From Clostridium uliginosum (GTDB lineage Bacteria > Bacillota > Clostridia > Clostridiales > Clostridiaceae): a stretch of 50,641 bases of DNA. Both the position numbers and the translations under genes were made by a program. Below the pieces are notes generated by a model, which had not been told where the DNA came from, ran no database searches, and saw nothing but the letters and a program-made list of their open reading frames with translations. Where the stretch lies: NCBI RefSeq assembly GCF_900112485.1, contig NZ_FOMG01000028.1, positions 1 to 50,641 on the forward strand. The letters run 5' to 3'. This document shows, piece after piece, positions 25,830-34,641 of the stretch; the first letter of the stretch is position 1; each line of letters starts with the position of its first letter.

Positions 25830-27149
25830 ATGAGTATATATGAAAATTTAATGAAAAAAATTGATGACAGAAGTATAGTTGTAGGTGTTGTAGGCCTTGG
25901 TTATGTAGGTTTACCACTTGCAGTTGAAAAAGCTAAGGCTAGATTTAAAACAATTGGTTTTGATGTTCAAAAAGAAAAAGTAGTAATGGTTAATGAAGGG
26001 AAAAATTATATTGGTGATGTTGTAAATGAAGATTTAAAACAATTAGTAAATGATAAAATGCTTACAGCTACAACAGATTTTTCATTCATTAAGGATGTTG
26101 ATTTTATTGCTATATGTGTTCCAACACCGTTAGATGAACATCAACAACCAGATATTAGTTATGTTAAAAATAGTACTATTGAAATTGCCAAGTATTTGAA
26201 AAAAGAAACAATGGTTGTTTTAGAATCTACAACATATCCAGGTACAACTGAGGAATTAATTAAACCAATTTTAGAGGAGGGTTCTGGACTTACTTGTGGA
26301 GAAGATTTTTATCTTGGTTTCTCTCCTGAAAGAGTTGATCCAGGTAATCTTATATATAAGACAAAGAATACACCAAAGGTTGTAGGTGCTATAGGTGAAA
26401 AAGCTGTTAAAGCTATTTCACATATGTATAGACAAGTACTAGAAGGAGATGTTAAAGAAGTATCTTCTCCAGCAATTGCAGAAATGGAAAAAATATTAGA
26501 AAATACTTATAGAAATATTAATATTGGTCTTATTAATGAATTAGCAATGCTTTGTAATAAAATGGGGATTAATATTTGGGAAGTTGTTGATGCTGCTCAA
26601 ACAAAACCATATGGTTTTCAGGCTTTTTACCCAGGTCCAGGTCTTGGAGGACATTGCATACCTTTAGATCCATATTACCTTTCTTGGAAAGCTAGAGAAT
26701 ATGGTTTCCATACTTCTATGATTGAATCATCAGGAATGATTAATGATCGTATGCCAGAATATTGTGTAGAAAGAACAGGAAAAATACTTAATAATCATGG
26801 AAAAGCTTTAAGCGGTGCAAAAGTTCTTGTTTTGGGTGTAGCATATAAAAATGATATTGACGATTATAGAGAAAGTGCAGCTTTAAGAGTAATTGAAATA
26901 TTTGAAAAGAATAAGTCAAAAGTTGATTTCTATGATTCATTTATACCTCAATATAAATATAAAGGAGAAATTAGAAAAGGTATAGAAACTATAAACGAAG
27001 ATATAATAAAAAGTTACGATGTAATATTTATAGCAGCTGCACACTCGACTGTAGATTATGATATGATTGCTAAAAATGCAAAAGCAATTTTCGACACAAA
27101 AAATGCAATGAAAAATATTACAGATAGAACTAATATTGAATTATTATAA
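25830..27149 (+). CDS. UDP-N-acetylhexosamine 6-dehydrogenase (WbpA/TviB-like)
   Basis: A 439-residue nucleotide-sugar dehydrogenase that oxidises C6 of a UDP-HexNAc to a uronic acid using two NAD+. The N-terminal Rossmann motif VVGVVGLGYVGLPLA and CVPTPLD are clear. The catalytic cysteine is C276 in GPGLGGHCIPLDPYYL, a form typical of UDP-GlcNAc 6-dehydrogenases (WbpA/TviB group). The C-terminal domain has VLGVAYKNDIDDYRESAAL. AAGGAG precedes ATG 25830, 56 bp after the aminotransferase, so they are probably one operon. UDP-ManNAc as substrate cannot be excluded, because a 2-epimerase follows. Confidence 0.9.
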   Translation: MSIYENLMKKIDDRSIVVGVVGLGYVGLPLAVEKAKARFKTIGFDVQKEKVVMVNEGKNYIGDVVNEDLKQLVNDKMLTATTDFSFIKDVDFIAICVPTPLDEHQQPDISYVKNSTIEIAKYLKKETMVVLESTTYPGTTEELIKPILEEGSGLTCGEDFYLGFSPERVDPGNLIYKTKNTPKVVGAIGEKAVKAISHMYRQVLEGDVKEVSSPAIAEMEKILENTYRNINIGLINELAMLCNKMGINIWEVVDAAQTKPYGFQAFYPGPGLGGHCIPLDPYYLSWKAREYGFHTSMIESSGMINDRMPEYCVERTGKILNNHGKALSGAKVLVLGVAYKNDIDDYRESAALRVIEIFEKNKSKVDFYDSFIPQYKYKGEIRKGIETINEDIIKSYDVIFIAAAHSTVDYDMIAKNAKAIFDTKNAMKNITDRTNIELL

Positions 27150-27167
27150 TTTTTGAGGTGAATAGAT

Positions 27168-28244
27168 GTGAAATTTGTTACAATTATAGGTGCAAGACCG
27201 CAATTTGTAAAAGCAGCAGCAGTTTCTAGAATTATTCGAAGAAACCATCAAGAGATATTAGTTCACACTGGTCAGCATTATGATAATAATATGTCTGAAA
27301 TTTTTTTTGATGAGTTGCATATTCCTAAGCCAGATTATAATTTAGGAGTTGGGTCTGGAAGTCACGCAAAGCAGACTGCTGATATGATGATAGGAATTGA
27401 AGAAATTTTATTAAAGGAAAAACCTGATTATATATTAGTATATGGTGATACGAATTCAACTTTGGCAGGTGCAATTGCTGCTACAAAAATTCATATTCCC
27501 ATTGTTCATGTTGAGGCTGGACTTCGTTCTTTTAATATGAATATGCCAGAAGAGCAGAATAGAATTTTGACTGATAGAATATCAAAATTTTTATTTTGTC
27601 CAACTAATACTGCTGTGGAAAATCTTAAAGCAGAGGGAATCACACAAGGAGTCTATGATGTGGGAGATGTAATGTGTGATGCTGTATTGTATTATGAAAA
27701 ACTCATAAATAAAAATGGCAAAGACTATTATTTTAATAGACTTGAAAAATTGATTGAACATAATAATCCTGAAAGTTGGTACTTAGCTACTATACATAGA
27801 GCTGAAAATACAGATAATATTGAAAAAATATATGAGATTTTATCCGCTTTTGAGGAATTTGATGAGCCTGTTATTTTTCCTGTACATCCTCGTACAAAAG
27901 AGATGGTTTTGCAAGTAATGAATGAAAATAGTTTTAAAAATACTATTATTACTCAACCAGTAGGATATATTGATATGCTTTTTTATGCTAAGAATGCTAT
28001 AAAAATTGTTACAGATTCTGGTGGATTACAGAAGGAAGCATATATTTTAAATACTCCATGTGTAACAGTAAGAGATCAGACAGAATGGGTAGAAACTTTG
28101 AATGGAAACCATAATATACTTTGTAAGCCTAATAAGAAGGATATTATAGATAAAGTATTTAATACAAAAACAGATATGGAAAATAAGAATAATTACTATG
28201 GTAATGGTGATGCATCAGAAAAAATTATTAATTTTCTTAGATAA
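27168..28244 (+). CDS. wecB: UDP-N-acetylglucosamine 2-epimerase, non-hydrolysing
   Basis: A 358-residue GT-B-fold epimerase. GARPQFVKAAAV opens the N-terminal domain, TGQHYDNNMS and GDTNSTLAGAIAA follow, then HVEAGLRSFNMNMPEEQNR with active-site acids, and TIHRAENTD. The C-terminal domain has HPRT, TDSGGLQKEA and the conserved RDQTEW. GAGGTG precedes the GTG start. It converts UDP-GlcNAc to UDP-ManNAc, or, as WbpI, a UDP-diacetamido-glucuronate to its mannuronate form; context with dehydrogenase and aminotransferase leaves both open. It is the last intact gene of the locus. Confidence 0.9.
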   Translation: MKFVTIIGARPQFVKAAAVSRIIRRNHQEILVHTGQHYDNNMSEIFFDELHIPKPDYNLGVGSGSHAKQTADMMIGIEEILLKEKPDYILVYGDTNSTLAGAIAATKIHIPIVHVEAGLRSFNMNMPEEQNRILTDRISKFLFCPTNTAVENLKAEGITQGVYDVGDVMCDAVLYYEKLINKNGKDYYFNRLEKLIEHNNPESWYLATIHRAENTDNIEKIYEILSAFEEFDEPVIFPVHPRTKEMVLQVMNENSFKNTIITQPVGYIDMLFYAKNAIKIVTDSGGLQKEAYILNTPCVTVRDQTEWVETLNGNHNILCKPNKKDIIDKVFNTKTDMENKNNYYGNGDASEKIINFLR

Positions 28245-28253
28245 AGGAGCGAA

Positions 28254-28302
28254 TTAGTATCAAGTATGTTTTAATTGATTATGATAACACAGAAAGATAG
28301 CA
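28254..28302 (+). pseudogene. Start of a decayed gene after the epimerase (HAD-like)
   Basis: AAAGGAG right after the epimerase stop is followed by a frame reading KYVLIDYDNTER and then a stop. This resembles the first motif (hhhDxDNT) of HAD-family phosphatases. No ATG remains. Possibly the next gene of the polysaccharide operon, now lost. Confidence 0.3.
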
Positions 28303-28443
28303 GTCAGATTATTTATTATGCGATATAGTTGAAAAAACATATAGAATAAGTTTGAAAAATTAAAATTTAATTATAGAATTAAAAAAGATAATGACGTAAA
28401 GAAATACTTTAAAATGAAAAATTTGAATTTGTTAGTATTGAAT

Positions 28444-28760
28444 TGCACCCTGCAAGTAGACAGACAAAAAAATAAAAAAGTTATATAGCTAATGTCTGAT
28501 TTCGATATTTTATTGGAGTCAGACTTTTTAGATTTTTCTGTAATATTTTTTTGTTATAAAATTCTATGTAATCAACATTCACTACCAAATGTAGCTAATC
28601 CTGAATTAAGTGAACTTTTAATTAATATTAAATTCTTAATTCAATCAGAGACACCATGTTTTTTTATAGTTACTTCATGTATATAAAGAACTTCTTTTAA
28701 TAATAAATTTTTCAGCTAAAGTCATAATATTCACATCTCTACACTATATTTTTATTTATA
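28444..28760 (-). mobile_element. IS3 (IS150-like) element relic
   Basis: On the minus strand, ATG 28725 begins MTLAEKFIIKRSSLY, an OrfA-like helix-turn-helix start that soon stops. Further on, the C-terminus of an OrfB is clear: DYIEFYNKK, KNLKSLTPIKYRNQ, stop at 28481. Beyond it lies GTCTACTTGCAGGGTGC, like an IS150-type end. The middle of both ORFs, including the DDE core, is missing. Confidence 0.6.
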
Positions 28761-29144
28761 TTATATCCTAGTATACTAATTTTTTAAACAAATGTTAATT
28801 AATTATCAGCCACTACTTAATTTTCAAAATATTAAAAATATTAAATTTGTAAATATAATTGAAAAAAAATATCATTTTGGGTTATAACAATTTCAAAATG
28901 ATTAATTTAATAAATTTTATGTGTAAGCGATAACATAATACAAAATATACAGGAAAATAGTGGAATAAGATATGATACAATAAAAATGAGAAAGTGGTAT
29001 TTAGAAAACAGATTAGTGTTATATATATGTTTTACTAAATATAATACATATATATTATTAAGTCGCATTCAAAAGATAATAGACCGATATACTTGTCTAT
29101 AGTTTCTTTCATGTGCCTAATCTGAGACTTAGGGAGGGATTATT
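28761..29144. other. Gene-free region before preT
   Basis: AT-rich sequence without a gene or recognised riboswitch. The last 85 bases (from about 29066) resemble 38619-38675, sharing CATTCAAAA, TAATAGAC, TATACTT and TTTCTTTCATGT in order, so a diverged repeat of about 60 bp is present. The preT promoter must lie here, but no clean -35/-10 pair stands out. Confidence 0.4.
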
Positions 29145-30416
29145 TTGTATAAAAACAATAACATGAAAAAAAATAATGAAGAAGAAATAAATCCAGTTTT
29201 TGCTATAGAGGAAGCCTCAAGGTGTTTATTGTGCTATGACGCACCTTGTTCAAAAGCATGTCCTATAGGAACTGATCCAGCAAAGTTTATTCGTTCACTT
29301 CGTTTTAGAAATCTAAAAGGTTCTGTGGAAACGATTAGAGAAAACAACATACTTGGAGGAATTTGTGCAAGAGTATGTCCTACAAAAAAATATTGTGAAG
29401 GTGCTTGTAGCAGAACTGGTATAGATAAGCCAATAGAAATTGCAAAACTTCAAAGATATTTAACTGATTATGAAAATGTATTAGGTTTAGAAGTATTAAA
29501 GCCAGTGGAGTGTAAAAAAGAAAAAGTAGCTATAATAGGTTCAGGTCCAAGTGGATTAGCGGCTGCAACTAAATTAATTCAATTAGGGTACAAGGTAACA
29601 GTATTTGAAAAGAAAGAAAAATTAGGCGGATGGCTAAGTTATGGAATACCAGAAGAAAGATTACCACAAGCTGTTGTGGATAATGAAATTGAATATATAA
29701 AAAAATTAGGTGTTGAGTTTAAAACAAATGTCAATGTTGGTAAAGACATTACAATAGAGTCATTGACTAAAGATGGATTTAAATCTTTCTTAATTGCAAG
29801 TGGAATGCAAAAAAGTAGAGATGTTGATATAAAGGGTAATAAATTAGATGGAGTTATTAATGGCACTGACTTTTTAGCAGAGGTAAAATCAAATGAAAAA
29901 TATGAATTAGGAAATAAAGTTGTAGTTATTGGTGGTGGAGATGTTGCTGTAGATTGTGCAATAAGTGCTAAAAATTTAGGAGCTACAGATGTTAAAATAG
30001 TTTATAGAAGAACTATAGACAAAATGCCAGCAGAAAGAAAGAGTATTGATGAAGTTATAGATGCCAATATTCCAATATTTACAGGTATTAAGCCAAGTGA
30101 GATTGTTGGAGAAAATAATAAGGCATTAAGATTTAAAGGTGTTGGCATGTTTGATGATTCCAACTTAGATATACCTGTTGATAACGTTATCTTTGCAATT
30201 GGACAAGAACAAGACAATGTAAGTTCTATAGCAAAGATAGAATTTGATAATAAAGGAATAGTAGTAACAGATGATTATAAGACTAATATTGATGGAGTTT
30301 TTGCTTGTGGAGATATAGTTAAGGGAGACAAGACTGTTGTTTATGCACTTAAGTTAGGTAAAGAAGCAGCAGAAAAGATTGATATGTACTTAAATGAGAA
30401 AGAAGGTGCTAGATAA
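29145..30416 (+). CDS. preT: NAD-dependent dihydropyrimidine dehydrogenase subunit PreT
   Basis: A 423-residue flavoprotein of the glutamate-synthase small-subunit/PreT group. The N-terminal iron-sulfur domain has [16 protein letters not shown] and [18 protein letters not shown] (residues 25-90). A FAD-binding segment [15 protein letters not shown] is near 128, [13 protein letters not shown] follows, and an NAD-binding segment [13 protein letters not shown] is near 264; the C-terminal [11 protein letters not shown] closes the FAD site. It passes electrons between NAD(H) and the PreA flavin in uracil/thymine reduction. The TTG start has AGGGAGG seven bases upstream; ATG 29163 lacks a site. The stop overlaps preA (TAATG). 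Confidence 0.88.
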   Translation: MYKNNNMKKNNEEEINPVFAIEEASRCLLCYDAPCSKACPIGTDPAKFIRSLRFRNLKGSVETIRENNILGGICARVCPTKKYCEGACSRTGIDKPIEIAKLQRYLTDYENVLGLEVLKPVECKKEKVAIIGSGPSGLAAATKLIQLGYKVTVFEKKEKLGGWLSYGIPEERLPQAVVDNEIEYIKKLGVEFKTNVNVGKDITIESLTKDGFKSFLIASGMQKSRDVDIKGNKLDGVINGTDFLAEVKSNEKYELGNKVVVIGGGDVAVDCAISAKNLGATDVKIVYRRTIDKMPAERKSIDEVIDANIPIFTGIKPSEIVGENNKALRFKGVGMFDDSNLDIPVDNVIFAIGQEQDNVSSIAKIEFDNKGIVVTDDYKTNIDGVFACGDIVKGDKTVVYALKLGKEAAEKIDMYLNEKEGAR

Positions 30417-31657
30417 TGGGTATTATAAAGGATCTATCAATAGATTTTTGTGGGGTAAAATGTGAAAATCCATTTTTTCTATCATCATCACCTGTAGGTA
30501 ACTGTTATGAAATGTGTGCTAAAGCTTTTGAAGCTGGTTGGGCTGGAGTAATGTTTAAAACAATAGGATTCTTTATGCCTAATGAAGTTTCTCCACGTTT
30601 TGATAATTTGAAAAAGGAAGCAACATCATTTATTGGATTTAAAAATATGGAGCAAATATCAGATCATCCATTAGAACAAAATTTAGATGATTTGAGAAGA
30701 TTAAAAGAAAATTATCCTACTAAAGTAGTGGTAGCTTCAATAATGGGACAAAATGAAAAAGAATGGGAGGACCTTGCAAGACTTGTAACAGAAGCTGGAG
30801 CAGACATTATAGAATGTAATTTTTCATGTCCTCAAATGACAAGTCATGATATGGGATCAGATGTAGGTCAAAATCCAGAGCTTGTTAAAAAATATTGTGA
30901 AGCAACAAGAAGAGGAACTCATATTCCAATACTAGCAAAAATGACTCCGAATATAGGTGATATGTCAATTCCAGCTATAGCTTCAATTGAAGGTGAAGCA
31001 ACAGGACTTGCAACTATCAATACTATAAAAAGTATAACTGGTATTGATTTAGATTCAATGACTGCAAATCCTGTAGTTAATGCTAAATCATCTGTTTCAG
31101 GATATTCAGGAAAGGCAGTTAAGCCAATAGCACTAAGATTTATTTATGAACTTTCCAAAAATGAAAAGTTAAAGAATGTTCCTATAAGTGGCATAGGTGG
31201 AATAGAAACTTGGGAAGATGCTTTAGAGTTTATACTTTTAGGTTCAAGTAATCTTCAAGTAACTACTTCAGTAATGCAATATGGATATAGAATAGTAGAA
31301 GACATGATAAGTGGCTTATCACATTTTATGAACGATAAGGGATATGAAAGATTAGAAGATATGGTTGGAATAGCTGTAAAGAATATTATTCCTGCTGAAG
31401 ATTTAGATAGAGATTATATAGTATATCCACAAGTTGATGAAGAGGAATGCTTAGGTTGTGGAAGATGTTATATTTCATGTTATGATGGAGCGCATCAAGC
31501 TATAACTTGGAATGATGAAGAAAGAAAGCCTGAAATAAATAAAGAAAGATGTGTTGGATGTCATTTATGTGCACAAGTATGTCCAGTCTCAGCTATAGGT
31601 AAAGGGGAAATAAGATTTAAAAACGGTGAAAAAGAGAGAAAAGTAATTCTAGGGTGA
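30416..31657 (+). CDS. preA: NAD-dependent dihydropyrimidine dehydrogenase subunit PreA
   Basis: A 413-residue protein with a dihydroorotate-dehydrogenase-like FMN barrel (residues 5-310) followed by two 4Fe-4S clusters. Barrel motifs: [21 protein letters not shown] with the active-site-type cysteine loop, [32 protein letters not shown]. The ferredoxin motifs [14 protein letters not shown] and [13 protein letters not shown] lie near residues 345 and 382. With PreT it reduces uracil and thymine to their dihydro forms, or oxidises them in reverse. Fully coupled to preT by a one-base overlap. No other pyrimidine gene (dihydropyrimidinase or ureidopropionase) is in the window. Confidence 0.9.
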   Translation: MGIIKDLSIDFCGVKCENPFFLSSSPVGNCYEMCAKAFEAGWAGVMFKTIGFFMPNEVSPRFDNLKKEATSFIGFKNMEQISDHPLEQNLDDLRRLKENYPTKVVVASIMGQNEKEWEDLARLVTEAGADIIECNFSCPQMTSHDMGSDVGQNPELVKKYCEATRRGTHIPILAKMTPNIGDMSIPAIASIEGEATGLATINTIKSITGIDLDSMTANPVVNAKSSVSGYSGKAVKPIALRFIYELSKNEKLKNVPISGIGGIETWEDALEFILLGSSNLQVTTSVMQYGYRIVEDMISGLSHFMNDKGYERLEDMVGIAVKNIIPAEDLDRDYIVYPQVDEEECLGCGRCYISCYDGAHQAITWNDEERKPEINKERCVGCHLCAQVCPVSAIGKGEIRFKNGEKERKVILG

Positions 31658-31766
31658 CAGTGACGTGTCAGTTCTTAATAAGTGAATCACTTCCTTATTC
31701 ACAAAAGGCATAGACCTTTGTGTAAATTTATTAGGTACAAGTTTGAAATAATATAGAAATAAATAT

Positions 31767-31806
31767 AACAGATAAGATGAATAGAAAGTCTTATCTGTTT
31801 TTTGTT
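31767..31806 (+). terminator. Rho-independent terminator after preA
   Basis: A perfect 10-bp stem ACAGATAAGA / TCTTATCTGT with an 11-base loop is followed by TTTTTTGTTTT. It lies 110 bp after the preA stop; weaker hairpins are in between. Confidence 0.85.
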
Positions 31807-31949
31807 TTAAGAAGATTATATATAGGTTATAATTAAATTAATATATATGTTGCAAATTTAAATGTGTAATAAAAGCGTAAACAACTACTTGATTTATTGA
31901 AGACTTCTTATTGCAACATATATACTATGATTTAAAGGTAGTGAATTAC

Positions 31950-32363
31950 ATGAAGAAAGAAGAGATAAAAGATTTTAAAATTGATGACACAGATAATATA
32001 ATTGCTTTAGCTGTTTTTGGTAGCTATAATACAGAAAATTGGTTAGAAAATAGAAGTGATATAGATATATTAATATTACTAAAAGAAAAAAGAGGAGTAG
32101 AATTTGAATTTAAACTAGAAGACGAGTTACTTTCAAAGTTAGAAGATTTTTTTTCATATAATAATATGCATATAACTTTCCTATATTTAAATGAATTTGA
32201 TTCTGATTTAGCAAAATGTTATATAGAAAGTAAAAATAAGATTATTTTAGATTTTAATAAAGAAATTGATTTTAGGCTTTATGTAAATAAATATTTACGA
32301 AATAATGAATGGCTTAATAAACTTATAAGACATGATACGGAATTACTAAATGGAGGAAAATAA
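31950..32363 (+). CDS. MNT-type nucleotidyltransferase (antitoxin-like), pair 1
   Basis: A 137-residue minimal nucleotidyltransferase. VFGSYNTENWLENRSDIDIL carries the Pol-beta-type GS...DxD signature. MntA-type antitoxins of this family are known to inactivate partner HEPN toxins by adding AMP to a tyrosine. AAAGGTAGTG selects ATG 31950 over an upstream in-frame TTG at 31911. It ends two bases before the HEPN gene. More diverged than pairs 2 and 3. Confidence 0.75.
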   Translation: MKKEEIKDFKIDDTDNIIALAVFGSYNTENWLENRSDIDILILLKEKRGVEFEFKLEDELLSKLEDFFSYNNMHITFLYLNEFDSDLAKCYIESKNKIILDFNKEIDFRLYVNKYLRNNEWLNKLIRHDTELLNGGK

Positions 32364-32365
32364 AT

Positions 32366-32812
32366 ATGTCACCTTATTATAAATATAAAAAAGAAAGATT
32401 AGAAAAGAAGTTTTATATTGCTAAAGACACACTTGCGTTACTTATAGGTGCAATGAAAGAATTTAATAATACAAATTCTATTTTTTTAAAGCGTTCTATT
32501 CTTGGATATTTTCAGGACTTAACAGAATATATAATTGATATGTCAGAGACGTTTTTAGTTATGAATGATAATTATATAGATGGATGCTCAGCAGTAGAAT
32601 TAGTAAAGAGAGCAAGAATTCATGGCTTTTTAGAGGATTCTTTATGTGATTTTTTAATAAAAATTGTACGACTAAGAAATAGATATACACACGATTATTA
32701 TAAAAGAGAAGGTGTGGAAGAAGATATTTTTAAATGTTGTTTTTCAGAAATAATGTATCTTGATATATTTTTAGAGGTAAGTGATACAGAAATACATTTA
32801 AGAGCAAAGTAA
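32366..32812 (+). CDS. HEPN-domain protein (HepT-like toxin), pair 1
   Basis: A 148-residue all-helical protein of the HEPN/HepT group. It keeps the ribonuclease motif RX4HXY as RNRYTHDYY near residue 111, in the usual C-terminal half, and the Tyr is the known AMPylation target in HepT. LGYFQDLTEYIIDMSE resembles the dimer-interface helix. A GGAGG site sits at the end of the preceding gene (11 bp before ATG 32366), so it is translated with its nucleotidyltransferase partner. Toxicity is inferred, not shown. Confidence 0.75.
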   Translation: MSPYYKYKKERLEKKFYIAKDTLALLIGAMKEFNNTNSIFLKRSILGYFQDLTEYIIDMSETFLVMNDNYIDGCSAVELVKRARIHGFLEDSLCDFLIKIVRLRNRYTHDYYKREGVEEDIFKCCFSEIMYLDIFLEVSDTEIHLRAK

Positions 32813-32853
32813 TTATTTAAAAGCACTTTAAAGGTCAAAAATTTATTAGATGT

Positions 32854-32869
32854 TATACTATAGAGTATA
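32854..32869. promoter_or_regulatory. Palindrome overlapping the -10 of pair 2
   Basis: TATACT-ATAG-AGTATA is a perfect 6-bp inverted repeat, and TATACT can itself serve as -10. It lies just before AAGGAGG and the TTG start at 32885. The layout suits an autoregulatory operator. Confidence 0.4.
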
Positions 32870-32884
32870 CAAGGAGGATTAATT

Positions 32885-33286
32885 TTGGAGATTCAATTAA
32901 ATAAGGCTATTGAAATTTTAAAAGAAGAATTTAATCCTATAGTGATATATTTATTTGGTTCAGGCGCTAAAAATAAACTTAGAGATGATAGCGATATTGA
33001 TATTGCATTTTTAACATATAATGCAGTAGATGCTTATGAATGTTTTATGAAAGCACAGGAGTTAGCTGACATTTTTAAGAGGGAAGTAGATTTAATAGAT
33101 TTAAATACATCATCTACAGTATTTAAAGCTCAAGTAGTTGGAACAGGCAAAAGAATATATTGTAGTGATGATACTAAACGTATGTACTTTGAAATGAGAA
33201 CTCTTAAGTCTTATGCAATGCTAAATGAAGAGCGTGAAGTTATCTTAAAGAAAATTAAAGAAAGGGGAACTGTATATGGGAAATGA
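32885..33286 (+). CDS. MntA-like nucleotidyltransferase, pair 2
   Basis: A 133-residue MNT-domain protein. LFGSGAKNKLRDDSDIDIAF gives the GS...DxD active site near residue 30, and VDLIDLN near residue 74 supplies the third acidic residue seen in MntA proteins. TTG 32885 has AAGGAGG seven bases upstream. The 3' end overlaps the HEPN gene by 11 bp, the classical MntA/HepT arrangement. Confidence 0.85.
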   Translation: MEIQLNKAIEILKEEFNPIVIYLFGSGAKNKLRDDSDIDIAFLTYNAVDAYECFMKAQELADIFKREVDLIDLNTSSTVFKAQVVGTGKRIYCSDDTKRMYFEMRTLKSYAMLNEEREVILKKIKERGTVYGK

Positions 33287-33683
33287 TGTGATTTTAAATA
33301 AAATTGAAACTATTGAGAGATGCTTAAATAGGATTAAAGAAGTATATAATAACAATCCTGAAAACTTAAATGATTATACAAAGCAAGATTCTGTAATTTT
33401 AAATATACAAAGAGCTTGTGAAGCTGCTATAGATTTAGCTATGCATATTGTATCTGAGAAAAATTTAGGAATACCACAAAATAGTAGAGATTCTTTTGAA
33501 GTACTTAATGCTAATAATATAATAGATGATTCATTAAATAAAAAAATGAAATCAATGGTAGGATTTAGGAATATTGCAGTTCACGATTATAAAACTTTAA
33601 GTTTAAAGGTTGTACAAGTTATTATTGAAAATCATTTGAAAGATTTTAATGATTATATTTATTGTATAAATAAGTTATTGTAG
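33276..33683 (+). CDS. HepT-like HEPN toxin (DUF86), pair 2
   Basis: A 135-residue DUF86/HepT protein, all helical. The motif RX4HXY is intact as RNIAVHDYK near residue 105. ILNIQRACEAAIDLAMHI (about 43-60) is the typical family helix, followed by PQNSRDSFEVL. The start lies inside the nucleotidyltransferase gene, with AAAGGGG upstream of ATG 33276, so translation is coupled. This is the most canonical of the three pairs. Confidence 0.87.
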   Translation: MGNDVILNKIETIERCLNRIKEVYNNNPENLNDYTKQDSVILNIQRACEAAIDLAMHIVSEKNLGIPQNSRDSFEVLNANNIIDDSLNKKMKSMVGFRNIAVHDYKTLSLKVVQVIIENHLKDFNDYIYCINKLL

Positions 33684-33687
33684 TGTC

Positions 33688-33734
33688 TGTTTTAAGTAAA
33701 TAGTTTATAGGATATAATAGTTATAAGAATATAG
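33688..33734 (+). promoter_or_regulatory. 47-bp duplicated promoter region, copy 1
   Basis: Identical over 47 bp to 36440-36486. It contains TATAAT at 33713-33718 with a weak TTTAAG at 17-bp spacing. It precedes the truncated substrate-binding-protein gene and thus also pair 3. Confidence 0.65.
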
Positions 33735-33753
33735 TTTATTATTGGAGGTGTCT

Positions 33754-33822
33754 ATGATGGATGAATTTAAGGATATAAGATGGAAACAAAGATTTGAGAA
33801 TTTTAATAAGGCATATAAATGA
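33754..33822 (+). pseudogene. Truncated N-terminus of a nucleotidyltransferase substrate-binding protein
   Basis: TTGGAGGTG precedes ATG 33754, which gives MMDEFKDIRWKQRFENFNKA and stops after 22 codons. The I-R-W-K-Q-R-F-E-N-F pattern is the standard start of HI0074-type substrate-binding proteins. The rest is missing; pair 3 begins 47 bp later. Either a deletion relic or a very short expressed leader. Confidence 0.5.
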
Positions 33823-33868
33823 TTATAGAAAAGTTATATACACTAGATGATATTTTGAGGTGAATATT

Positions 33869-34159
33869 TTGAATTTAAAGGATGAAATAGTAAATGAAAT
33901 AATAACTATATCAAAAAAGTATGAAGTAATTAAAAAGATAGCTCTATTTGGTTCTAGGGCCAGGGGAGATAACTCATTAAAAAGCGATATAGATTTAGCT
34001 ATATATTCAGATGGTAACATACTTGATTTTATTTATGAAATTGAAAACAATACAAGTACTTTATTAGAATTTGATTTTTCTGATATGAATAAAGTAACGG
34101 ATTCTATATTTATTGAACAAGTAGAAAAAGAGGGAATAATTATATATGAGAAGTGTTGA
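33869..34159 (+). CDS. Minimal nucleotidyltransferase (HI0073-like), pair 3
   Basis: A 96-residue MNT-domain protein with a sharp family signature ALFGSRARGDNSLKSDIDLA near residue 25. FDFSDMNKVTD near 69 carries the third acidic residue. GAGGTG at 33857-33862 favours TTG 33869 over GTG 33860. It overlaps the partner gene by 14 bp. The length is typical of the short HI0073 class. Confidence 0.85.
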   Translation: MNLKDEIVNEIITISKKYEVIKKIALFGSRARGDNSLKSDIDLAIYSDGNILDFIYEIENNTSTLLEFDFSDMNKVTDSIFIEQVEKEGIIIYEKC

Positions 34160-34541
34160 TTTTAAATACATGAACTTAAAAAAAGCATATGCTAAATTGC
34201 AAGAAGTAAGTGATTTATATGATGGTAATAATGAAATAATTAGAGATAGCCTCATCCAAAGATTTGAATTCACATATGAACTTACACATAAAACTCTTGG
34301 AGAAGCTATGAAATATTTAGGTATTACTCTTGAAAATTCCTTTCCAAGAACTATATTTAAGAAAGCTTATGTAAATAATTTGATTTCTGATGATATGGTT
34401 TGGATACACTTATTGGAGGATAGAAACTCAACATCTCATATTTATAATGAAAATCTTGTAGATGAGGTTGCAAAGAGAATAGTAAGTGATTATGTTAAAG
34501 CTATAGGAGAATTAATTGATAATTTAGAAAAAGTATTATAA
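34146..34541 (+). CDS. Nucleotidyltransferase substrate-binding/HEPN protein (HI0074-like), pair 3
   Basis: A 131-residue helical protein of the HI0074 substrate-binding family, related to HEPN. Family motifs are IQRFEFTYELTHKTLGEAM (about 38-56) and FPRTIFKKAY. The region EDRNSTSHIYNE contains R-x4-H-x-Y, so the ribonuclease-type motif is preserved here too. It starts inside the preceding gene (14-bp overlap). Members are paired with HI0073-type enzymes; a toxin-antitoxin role is inferred. Confidence 0.85.
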   Translation: MRSVDFKYMNLKKAYAKLQEVSDLYDGNNEIIRDSLIQRFEFTYELTHKTLGEAMKYLGITLENSFPRTIFKKAYVNNLISDDMVWIHLLEDRNSTSHIYNENLVDEVAKRIVSDYVKAIGELIDNLEKVL

Positions 34542-34552
34542 TAGAAATAATT

Positions 34553-34634
34553 ATAGGGACTATACTCATTTAGATGTTCTTAAGTCTAATTCTTTAGCAC
34601 ACTGAACAATATCAACACGGTTTTAAAACATAGC
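34553..34634. repeat. Half copy of the P2 palindromic repeat
   Basis: About 82 bases match the right arm of the element at 41021-41244 (GGACTATACTCATTTAGATG through GGTTTTAAAACATAGC). The left arm is absent. It lies between convergent gene ends, so transcripts from both sides run into it. Confidence 0.75.
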
Positions 34635-34641
34635 TTTTTGT

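Noticed and set aside
28492..28686. A 64-codon plus-strand frame
   Set aside because: It is the antisense of IS3 transposase remnants recognisable on the minus strand.
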